From: Euptelea pleiosperma
Lineage: Eukaryota > Streptophyta > Magnoliopsida > Ranunculales > Eupteleaceae
Assembly: GCA_035048495.1 (NCBI GenBank)
Contig: CM068551.1
Coordinates: 19,532,248 to 19,596,247, forward strand
Length of the DNA stretch: 64,000 bases
Reading direction: 5' to 3'
The notes under the pieces were generated by a model that worked only from the letters and a program-made list of their open reading frames with translations, was not told where the DNA came from and did not search any database. Positions 23,313-34,600 of this stretch are shown here, piece after piece (positions within the stretch are counted from its first letter, which is position 1; each line of letters begins with the position of its first letter). The translations under genes and the position numbers were made by a program.

Positions 23313-24063
23313 TCACATGTCAATGTGATCGCTGCACTTTTGTTGTTGATTTTAGAGTGCATGGGTATGTACTAGAAACATGTTTCCAATCAAATTTAAG
23401 ACCTTGTGGCACCAATACTATTGTGTTAAGGTGTTCTATATTCTATAGGAGAGTACTGTTTTATAGGGATTTTGCTGTTAATCAAGCCAGAGTTTTATGG
23501 TGTTCATTTTTGTGCTGAGCTGGTTGCATGGTTTTAGGGGAGGCAGGACATCTCTCTTGTGGGTAGCTCTACAAGCACCCACGTCTTTCGGCTGGGCACC
23601 CACAATGGAAAAAAAAATGCCCCCCTCCAGTGTGGGCACCCACCTCTCTCTCTAGAGTCAATGGCATTTTTGTCCATATAAGTCCGTATAGTTTGTGTTG
23701 GGATACTTTTATGTATTTTACTATACCAAAGATTATACATTCTCTATAAGGGCGTTGGAATTTTACTTGCAGAGTGAGGTAATGCACTCTCACCCTTTAG
23801 ATGTAGGCACATAAAATTGTTGTATATGTGTGATTGATCTTTCAAAAAATTCAGTCCAAAGTCAACATTAATGAATCATGGTGGCTGTCCAGCCACTACC
23901 ATGGTAGATTAGATGATATGGTGGGCTTTTCCTCTATATAAGGTCTTAGGATATTCTTCGAGTGGTAAGAAGTCTCGGTCTTGCCTATTGGACTGCTCTG
24001 TGCTGAGACCAAATTAACTTGGGTGAGTCAACTTCAAGACCGAGTTGACCATTTCTGTGAGGA

Positions 24064-24325
24064 GCATAGAAATGCTCCATGTGGCACTCTTTCAGGCCCA
24101 CTGACCCATTAATGACTGGCCCACCCTTTGATGGACCTATGTGCAAAAATCAGCCTGACTTGCGATCTCTGGCCAATGGGTTCAAGTGTTTTTCATGGGT
24201 TGATTTCTACCCATTGGATTCGAGCAAATCGAAGGACTGGAAATCACCCATCAGGCTGAGTTTTAGTGTGTAGGACCATCGAGGTGTGGGTCAATCATTC
24301 ATGGGCCACGTGGCACTTTTTTTGC
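24064..24325. mobile_element. Family-A MITE copy
   Basis: Left end ATGTGGCACTCTTTCAGGCC and right end GGGCCACGTGGCACT are inverse, with AAATCAGCCTGACTTGCGAT and ATCAGGCTGAGTTTTAG pairing inside. It is the last family-A copy before the AHL gene, 1.3 kb beyond its stop codon. Confidence 0.7.
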
Positions 24326-24700
24326 ACCCCACAGCCAATTGTGCCCCTCTGCTAAAATAACTCCCTTTTATTATAGTAGGTAGTAATGGGGCTTATGAAT
24401 CAGCCAATTTATCTACAGAGATGGATGATTAACATGTTTCACATAATTAACCTCTTTTAAGTTGTTGAGCTTTATGGCAACTTCAATGGGTAAAGTTTAA
24501 AATATGAAAGAGATTTAATTAAATTCTCTCGCTCAGAGGCAAATCCAAATAGGACAATGATGCTATGACCCTGAGGACAACATCCTCCCTAGGTCCTGAC
24601 CAGTGGACGGTCTTCGAGAATTGTACAGTGCGAATCCCAAGGATCATACAGGATGCCCATCTAAGAATCTAAACAATGAACCGAACCAACCTGTCAAAAG

Positions 24701-25057
24701 TCAAATGGAAATCACCCTGATTGAAGTACAAGAGAACAATACAAGAATGCTGGCCTGATCTTGAACTTGGGAGCGTTCATGCATTTCTTTCAAAATGTGG
24801 GACCCACCAATCCTATGTCCCTTAATCGGCATTAATTCAGAGCTCTTGGGTGCACAGGCGACCCTGTACACAACTTTCTCAAGATTTCTTCCATTTTCCG
24901 CTAAAATTTCTTCCATAAAGCCCTCTTCAGTAGGGTAGAACACCGGTACTGCATTTTCAGTTCTTTTTTTGTTGCATTTATGTACAGCTTCATGCAAGGA
25001 AACCTGTAACCCTTCAGAAATACCCATATTTTTCCCCTTCCCGCTTATTGCACTCAT
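24701..25057 (-). other. Unrecognised 118-codon open frame beyond the AHL 3' end
   Basis: An ATG-started frame of 118 codons on the AHL strand, about 540 bp beyond the AHL stop. It is mildly charged with no recognisable domain, signal peptide or membrane segment, and no clear promoter. It could be part of a long AHL 3' transcript, a decayed gene fragment, or chance. Probably not an independent gene. Confidence 0.2.
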
Positions 25058-25189
25058 TTCTTGAACTAGGATAATCAGGATAACAAATGTTGTAAACCAA
25101 GACCAGTTCTCACTTGCGCTGTTTTGTGACTTTTCTCAGCCTGCAGGTATGGGTTCACACATTGGCCATTTAAGAATCATTTTCAGGAA

Positions 25190-25599
25190 AGAAACATACT
25201 TCAATCAGGTCGTTAATGGCAGATAACATACACAACGGCTGAAGATGCTGCTACCATGTTATCTAAATATAAATATAAATATTGGAAGTAGCTACTAGAA
25301 CTCACTAGGAATACCATCAGGTTCAAGAAAACGGGGTGGCATGTACTTAAATTTATCCACTTACTGGTCGAACCGAATGCAAAAGTTACATCAGATTTGA
25401 TTCCCAGACGTGTAATTCCGGAGGATCTCTCCACCCATGTAAGGAGCAAGAGAAGCAGCATCAACTGCCAAAAACAGCATAGTGTAGATATTCTGTACAG
25501 AGATCATTTTACACTCTGAAATGACGCGCAGAGTTGTACATCCACTGCTCTCACAAGAGCCAATCACAATCAGCACCTTCAAAAGCCAAAGGCCAATCT
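25190..25599 (-). other. Probable 3' untranslated region of the AHL gene
   Basis: The 400 bases after the stop codon are free of repeats seen elsewhere in the window, are T-rich on the coding strand and include a TTTATATTTATATTTAG stretch near 25265-25282 suitable as a far-upstream poly-A element. The exact cleavage site is not determinable. Confidence 0.4.
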
Positions 25600-25664
25600 T
25601 TAATCCCGAAGCTGTTCGTCGTCCCCGTCTTCAGGAGATTGGCATACTCCAAGATCTGTTCTTC
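25600..25664 (-). CDS. AHL14: AHL14-like exon 6 (C-terminus and stop)
   Basis: A 65-bp exon after acceptor TTTCTTTGCAG|. It completes the split Gly and reads RTDLGVCQSPEDGDDEQLRD then TAA at 25600-25602. The SPE.GD.EQL ending is the family signature, which fixes both splice site and stop. Intron 5 is 106 bp. Confidence 0.93.
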
Positions 25665-28600
25665 CTGCAAAGAAAACCCACAAGGTAGATAGACATGGGT
25701 CAATACTTGACAAGATAAATTCAACTTCTCAACCACCAATGGATTTCTCCAACTAGAAGCAGCAGCACACCTGTCAAGTCAATATTTGCATTGTTTCTAG
25801 CATCCAGGCCACCCCTCCAGTCAGTTGACCGTGAAGGCATGGCATGCAATCCCCGAGGTTGTAGCATGAAACTACTTCCACCAATATTTTGATGATCATT
25901 GTTTCCCCTTACTGAGATTCTTCCAGAAGAGTCCGGTGCGGATCGGAAGCCAACACTTGAAACTGTTGCTCCAACTACTGGTGGTGGCAACTTGCTCGCA
26001 GAAGCCTCAACTTTTAGATCAGCACTAGCATCCTTTTTGGTGTCGATCACAAAGGAACCAGCAATTACCTATGGAGATGGGTGCATTAGGGTTATGTTGC
26101 AGATAGAAAACAGGGGATAGATAATTTACCAGAAAATACATTTCGGACAACAGTACCTGTACAGGGCCTGCGGCCTTTAAAGGCCCACCTACTCCACCTC
26201 CAACAATGCGGCCATCTGTACCAGACAAACACACACTGAGCCCACCAGTTCTCGAGGATGCTCCTCCTATCTCATTGTGCAGGAAAGATCCTGACAGTGA
26301 AAGGATTTCAAACCGTCCCTGAAACCAGATAGATCAGTAAATACTGATGCCTTGATGGTCAACCAAACACGGAATGGGGACCAGCAGTTCACGCTCCAAT
26401 CCGGAAGCTCGAGTATGTAAATCCCAGGAATATGAAACCGCATTTGGAGGCATCTTAAGGATTTAATCAATTCAAACCAGCAATCTTCTAAACAATTAAC
26501 AACCTACCAAATAGACAAGAGAATTCACTTTCTGACCTCGAATAGTTTAGGGTTTGAATTTGGCTTTTGTGGGGGAGTTCTAAAAGGTCAAAAGTCATGC
26601 TTTTTTAGGGTATACATTATGTTTTAATCAGGAGTATGTAACCCATTTTCCCTTAAATATGTAACTTGATATAAAATTAACCCAGTTTGAATGATATTTT
26701 CTCTTTTTGGGAAGTAAATATGTATATCTTATGAAAAAAGGAAAACCCCACAGTACAAGGAGAAGAAACAGAAACGGTTAGGAAGACCGTCACACACAAA
26801 AAATACAAGAAAGAAAGAGGCTGGATTAGCCTGGCCCCACAATAGAATCAAGCCATCTAATTACTAAAACAATGAGAATACCTTCACCCAACTCGGATGA
26901 TAGAATCACACATTCAGTTCCCCAAATCTATTCTAGATCTGCATATATATAACTATCGCAGAACCTCAATACTTTTCTCATCCTAAGCCTGGGTTGTGTG
27001 AAATCATTACAAGTGGACCTTGTTCAAGAGACCCCGTGTTGGAAGGCACCAGAACTGGACAGGAACAAACTTATTTTTGATGGTAGCTTTTTGCCTGGGG
27101 AAGGCTGGTACTGGAGGAGCTTTTAGGAGTGCCGAGCATTACTCACAAGGTATTTTCTGGCCTGATCAGAAGTCAAAGAAGCAGCAGCATACACTCTTTT
27201 ACAAGTTTTAAGATTTTTGAAGAATCTTTTGAGGGGTCAATCCTCAATGAATACAGAACGCCTAATTTTTTAGCATGGGAGAAGCGCACAGTACAGAAAA
27301 GTGGACCAACTTGCTAAGGAACGCATTCAAGCTCCTTTGTATAGTGGGGAGATCTCCTAATCCTCTTTATTTGTCTTATTAATAAAGTTTCTTTTACTAC
27401 GGATAAAAAAAAGGATTTCCAAAACCAGAGCAAATCTATACATTTGATTATTTACCAACTCTTTCCCAAATTCTACCTCTTAATAAACTCAACTAAACTA
27501 AAACTGTTGTAGAATCTGTTAATACTATGCATGTAAGGTGTAAAAATTTACCATTAGCATATAAACATGGAGAAGTGAAAAGCAGCAACCGGAATTGACT
27601 GAAGATAAAAGATAAAAGATAAAAGTCTAAGAAGTTGGCTGAATAGGGAAGATCTCTCCTAATCTTCTCTATTTTTCTTATTAATAAAGTTTCTTTTATT
27701 ACCAATAAAAAAAAGGGATTTCCAAGACCACAGCAAATCTATATATTTTGATCATTCACAAACTTTTTCCCAAATTCTAACTCCTAATAAACTCAACTAA
27801 ACTAAAACTGCTGCAGAATCTATTAATACTATGCAAGTAAGGTGTAAATTTTCCACGAGCATACAAACAGGGAGAAGTGATAACCAGCAATCAGAATTCG
27901 CTGAAGACAAAAGACATGAAAACCCTAAGTTAAACATAGAACCTTAAGCAGTTTGTTTATAATTTTTCCACATCTATTTAAATTAATGTTGTTCCAAATC
28001 AAAGTTTGACAACACAGCAAAAGCAGAAACCGCAGGAAAGATTTCAAAAATTGTTTACCTCATAGGTCACATTGCCCCCCAATGTGGCTGGCTGACGGAG
28101 AGATGCATTAGAAATTGAACCAGATGCTGAGAGAATACACACTGCACGCTTGCGTTGTTGCATGAATGACATGATTTTCTGGGCCACATCCTATTGAACA
28201 AATCCAGTGTTAGGAGGGTTTATATAAACACAAAATAACAGTGTCCGCTCTTTGAAATACACATCGCAACCAAGATACAATAACAATCAAGGGATCAAAA
28301 ATTAAAAGAAAGAGTTATCCATAGAACTTATGATTCAGTAACAAAATTGAAGTAGATTGAAATCAATCATGGGACAATATTCGGTCGGGTTCATAATACT
28401 ATTCTATATCCTACTATCTCCAAGATAGTTAAATCTTCAGAATGGAAATGTAAGGAAATTTTGACCAGGAAAATCAACTTCAAACAGTTGAGGAAACATT
28501 GATTGCCTTAAGTGGAAGTGGTTAGAGATCCTTCATCCAGAATCTCTGACACCAACTCGTTACAACATATCGCTAAGATTCTCAATAAATTAGACTATCG

Positions 28601-31600
28601 ACATATTTAAATGATCTCATTTTAGGGCATAACAAGGAATTAGGGTACTTCAACAGCAAGTTAAATCAACCTCCTTTGGACAATCACGACTGAAAATAAG
28701 TGGGAGAGATAGTCTATCATAACACGGTTGAGAATTTCTAGTAAGCATCATATCTACCACGAACCCAAGAAATATGGAATAGTTTGTTAATGTAACACGG
28801 GTACTTCTGTACTTTTACCTTTATTACAGCACTAGTACCTAAAATAATTGTGAGGGCCGACTAATGTGAGTTTAAGACAATAGTTTGACTTCCACTTCTC
28901 TCTCTATTCTTCTCCTTCCTCTTTCTATCTCAAAACCCTAATTTACTCAACATGGTATCAAAGCGTATGATCCATTAACTAGGGTGTAGGGTTTTCTCTT
29001 TTCTTTTTGTTCTTTCCTTTTCCTCTATTTTTCTTTTCTCCTTTGTGGTGAGAAATAGTAACCAAACCAAACCCTAGGTTTTCCCATTATTTTTTTTCCC
29101 TTTTGTGGTGGGTCCTACCACCTATACTGTGTGTGGATGCGCATGAGGTCATTCATGCACATTTGAAGGGATAACCTTGGCCTATATGTGTTTATATGCA
29201 TACCGCGGAGGAGAAGTTGCTGCAGCATAATGTATTGTCTCCAAGGCAAATGGCAGCTTTCTTGTATTAGTAAGTCCAGCATTGATGCCTCTTGTGAGTG
29301 AGCAGGTTAAAAACAAATGGTTCTAACTTCTCTTCAAGCATCAATAAAGTTTAGCATAATTTGATATTGTCCATGCTGATGTACTGGGACTGGCTCTGGG
29401 TTTTTTTCAAAAGCCAGATCAGTATACTACGTATGGCTTTTCTTTCACATACTAGGATTTATTTTCTTCTATTTAAACCTCGATCTTTGAAGTTTCAAGT
29501 CTTCTATAACTCTTATTGAAACTCATTCCACACATAAGTAATAGTTGTTGGTTCTTACTGAATGGTAATCAATCAAAGGACAGGACTTACCCTCCAATGA
29601 TACCCAGATACTTGAACATTCCCAGCATACATGTATCTACACAATATGATCAAAGATACTGCATGGATACTTTTACCTTACAATTTTCTAATTCCTTATT
29701 TTACTATTGGTTGTTTTCTTAACTCTTAACCATTTTTTCAACTGTTTTGAAACAAAAATATATAAATATTATAGTATAACAAATCTTACTGTAAGTATCT
29801 TCACAACATTCATTACATTTGGTAAGCTGTAAAGCATAGTACCCACATATTGGATCCATGGTTCAAAATTCCGTTCAGTATGACGTCTTGTTATGGTAGG
29901 ATATTGAAACGATATATAGGATACATCATCTTGTGCCAAAAGCCTATTTAAGTACTAACACTAGTTTAGAACCTTATTTTCATGGTATATGTCTTCTTAT
30001 AACACATAAGTGCTAAAATAAAGAAATTTTTAGCCTAATTAAGCATTAAAAAATTGTTCACTCTTATCGACACATATATTGTATTGTTTTTCCATCGTCT
30101 CTTTCTGTCTCAGTCGAGACGCCTCATTCTGTCAGCTTACTGAGAAAACGAGGTGAAACAATATTTTAAACCTTGATTGGCTCTGTACCCATGTCCTAGA
30201 TTTTGGAAAATGAGTAATCATATCCCTGTTTTATGTAATCAACTAAATTCATAAGGTACAATGGGAATAAAAATGGATACCAGTTGATGCATGACGAAAT
30301 GTAATGGCCCCAAACTAAAGGATGAGATTAACAGAAAATTATTAAGAACAATGAAATCGTAAATTTCAATGCTATTCACACGCAAATAATTAGATTAAAG
30401 AAAATAAATTTATTAAAATTCAAGGCCTTCATAGAATCCCACAATATTAGACCCGATGCTTTAACAGCGAGGTAATGGAAGGTGAAACTTCCAACAAAGC
30501 TTAGATAACCAATAAGGCTGAAACAGATCTGAAATGGTTTCTTTTTCCAAGAGATTATAAGTTATTTGAAGTTCAGAAAAGTTTCTGACAAGTTTCGGGG
30601 CTTTCTGACAAGTATCAAATTTTAGGGATTTCTATGGTTACCGCAGGGATCTGGGAGTGTTTGGGGGTTGTGGTAAGGGTTTTGGGAGGGTTTAGAGTGT
30701 TGTAGGAAGAACTAATGTAGGGGGTTACTATTCACGTCACTATTCACGGGGCACTATTCATGTGACGCTATTCACGGCACTATTCATGCAACACAATTCA
30801 CAGTGTTGTTCAATGGTTAGGGTTTAGAGATGGAAGAGATACAGTTGGGTTTTCTAGATCAAACTTGATCCAAAAATAAAATAAAGATGGAGAAAGACGA
30901 GAACAAGAGAGAAGAGAGAGAGATAGAAGTTACCTTCGGATTCGCACCGAGTAGCTTGAATTCACACCAAAGAAGAAGAGAGCACTCCACAAGAGAATTC
31001 TCAATAACAAGATTCAATATATTTCATTATCATTAATGAAAGATTACAACTAAAAGAGTTTATATAATAACTCAAAACATAATCTCAGCCATTCATCTAA
31101 TCTAATGGTCAAAAAAATACAGCAACTTAAATTAAAAAGCAAAATTATAATGAGATCCCTAAACTTTGGGCTAATTTCAAAGACAACCAAAACTCTTAAA
31201 AATATCAAAATAAGCCTAGAAAAAAGCAAAAAAAGACTCTAAAACCTCCCTACGCAGCCCACATCCATCTTTCCAATGTAGAGTCTTCAAAATCTTCTTG
31301 TCTTCCATTGGTAGAACCCATAGGAAGCTTTGATGTCCGCATCACAAGTGCTACAATCTTGTGCCACAACATCATTGATAGGACACGATATTTTATACCC
31401 ATTCAACGTGTTTTTTCTTCACATCTCTAGTTCCATATCCTATGTTTCTCCTATTCTTTCTCTCCAATAATATCTTTTTTCACCAGTGTCGATCCTAAAC
31501 TTCATCTAATTTATTTTGTAGGAAAAGAAGTGCTGCTTGAGGGCATAAACGGAACTCTATGATCTAAAGACATTATTGCAGATCCACAATGTACAGTGTT

Positions 31601-34600
31601 TTTAAAGGGCATTTGGGGCGTACACCTCGAGGCGCGTCTCAGGGTGAGGCTCTTGAAAAATGCCTTGAGGCGCAGCAAAAAGGCGAAAAAACACTTGAGG
31701 CGTACACCTCAAATGTTTTTTAATTGTTTGTCCTAGGAAAAAATGTCTTTTTACAAGATATAAAAAAAAATTTAATTTTAAAAAATTAGAAAATTTGTAT
31801 GAGACTATCAAGAAGAGGATGTTCACCCATGTACGTTTAATACATTAACACTCCCCCTCAAGTTGGAGCATATATATAATAAATGCTCAACTTGGAACAT
31901 AGAAACTCACTCCTTACATGACCTAATGCCTTGGTAAACAAATCAGCCAATTGATATAGATTTTACATAAAAGTACATGTATCACCGTTCTGAATTTTCT
32001 CCCTCATGAAATGACAATCAACTTCTATGTATTTGGCCCTCTCATGAAAGACAAGATTAGACGCAATATGAACTGGAGCTTAATTATCACATAGGAACAT
32101 GCAGATTAACTGTAAACCCAATCTCCTGAAGAAAATTCCTCAACCACGTCAATTCATTAGTCGTATTTGCTATAGCTTGATACCTTGCTTCAACACTCGT
32201 CCGAGCCACAACACTTTGTTTCTTACTCCGCCAGGAGATCAAGTTCCTACCTAGAAAAGTACAATAACTTGTGGTGGATATTCTATTAAACGACGAACCA
32301 GTCCAATCAGAATCCGCATACCCCTCAATACACACATGACCAACCGATTTGTATAATAAGCCACAATCAGGTGCACCCTTGAGATACTTCAAAACACAAA
32401 TCACAACTTCAAAATGTGGAACAAGAGGCTTTTGCATGAACTGACTTATCACATTTGTAGCAAATGAGATATTTGGTCTAACAATAGTGAGGTAATTAAG
32501 TTTACCAACTAATCTCTGATGCTTCCCCAGATTATCGAATAAATCTCCTTGATCAACTACGAGTTTCAAATTAGGATCCATTGGTTTAGAACCCAATAAA
32601 CCAATCTCCTCCAATAAATCCAATACATATTTACGTTGTGAAAGATTGATCTCAGGCTTGGACCTTGCAACTTCAATCCCCAGAAAATATCTTGGTTATC
32701 CAAGATCCTTAGTGTGAAAGTGATCGGGCAAGAACTGTTTCAAATCTACAATTCCCTTGGCATCACTTCCTGTAACAATATCATCAACATAAACAACTAG
32801 AATAATCTTCCCAGTCTCGGAATTAATTCCTGTAACAATATCATCAACATAAACAACTAGAATAATCTTCCCAGTCTCGGAATTACGAACAAATAACGAA
32901 TGATCTAATTGGCAACATGTTAATCCAACCTGAAGAACAACTTCACCGAATTAGCCAAACCAAGCATGCATCAACTATTTCATCCATATATCACTTTCCA
33001 CAATCTACATACCTTTAAAAACTCCCCCTGAACAACAAATCTAAGTGGTTAACTCCCATACACCTCCTCATCCAACGTACCATGAAGGAAAGCATTTTTG
33101 TGTGGACCTGAAATAACTGCCAATGCATGGTGGCAGCAAAAGAAATAACCACATGAATAGAATAAATCTTCGCAATGGGAGAAAATGTCCTAACACAATT
33201 AATGCCATAGGTTTGAGTATAACCTTTGGCAACAAGACGAGCCTTAAGTCTGTCAACAAAACCATCAGGAAAATACTTGATAGTATAAACTAACTGGCAA
33301 CCCATAGTTTGTTTACCCAGAGGAAGAGAAGTAAGATCCCAAGTACCATTAAAAATTAAAGGCATCAACTTCCTCTTGCATAGCTGTCCTCAAACTTGAA
33401 TAAGACATGGCATCCTGCAGATTAGTAGGAATAGAGACAGAGGAAAGCAAAGTAACAAAAGAACAGAAGGAAAAAGACAAATTAGTAAGATACACAAAAT
33501 TAGAAATAGTATATGAAGTACATAGACGTTTACTTTAAGAAAGGCAATAGAAAGATCGGATGTGAAAGATGGATTTGTAGACTCTGAAGGAGGAACAAAA
33601 GCACTTAGCAAGTTTGCTGGCAACACCAGGTGTGCGGTAGCGACGGCGAACAAAGACCTGCAACTCAAAAGTGGAATTAGAAGCACCAAAGAAACCCAAA
33701 GAAACAACAGAACGAGGGCCAGTAGGGGCTAAGGAAACACTAGGAAGAGGCCCAAGAAGGAAAAGAAGAAAAGAAAACACATCGTCTTCCACATGTTGAC
33801 TCATCAGATGAGAAACGTACTAACTCAAAAAATATGAAATCAACGCAAACAAACTACCGACGAAGGAATGGACTATAGCACTTACACCCTTTCTGGATAC
33901 GAGAATAACCCAGAAAAGAACTCAATGGAACGAGGATCGAGCTTGTCTCCCCTTGGACCTAAACAATGCACAAAACAAACTAAACCAAAAATAGGAGATG
34001 GAAGAGAGAAAGAGGAAGAATTTGGAAACAACACAGAATACGAGACCTAACCATTCAGTACGGAAGAAGGCATTTGATTGATGAGGTAGAAAGCAACAAA
34101 CTACCGGGCCTTCGTCAACTAGCCATAATCTTCCCGAGAGATGCATATAGTATCAAATGTAGTAGGCACAGAAGATCTTGGAGTCTTAAGAATCAACCTC
34201 ATCACCCGTCGAAGATATCTAATTGGCCCACGCAGGTTTTCCATGAAAATTCCAGCATGCATCAACAATATGACCCTCACATCCACAGTGAGTACACTTA
34301 CGATTGTCGTGTCCTCCGCCACAACCGCCCCCTGAATCTCTACCACCACCACGACCTCTACTTCCAGTTCGACCATCACAACTAGGAAAAGTTCTTCACG
34401 GGGAAGAAAAAGGACCAGAGGTTGTAAATGCAAAATTATCTACAGTGACGAAGGCGGGGGCAGATGAAAGAGAAACCCGCTAAAGGTGAGTATACTTTTG
34501 TTAGCGAAGGAAGCTCTTCACTACTAAGAATTTGAGCTCTCACAAGCTCAAATTCATACTTGAGGCCAAACAGAAACTTAGTGACTATACTCTTCACGTT

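Larger units (their letters stand above)
26319..28058 (-). other. AHL intron 3 with tandem duplication
   Basis: 1.74 kb between exons 4 and 3. Mostly low-copy AT-rich sequence, a possible LINE remnant (26990-27412) and a direct duplication of about 300 bp (27345-27912). Detail is in separate entries. Confidence 0.7.

Noticed and set aside
34074..34385. 103-codon plus-strand frame
   Set aside because: Shadow of the copia gag zinc-knuckle region on the other strand.
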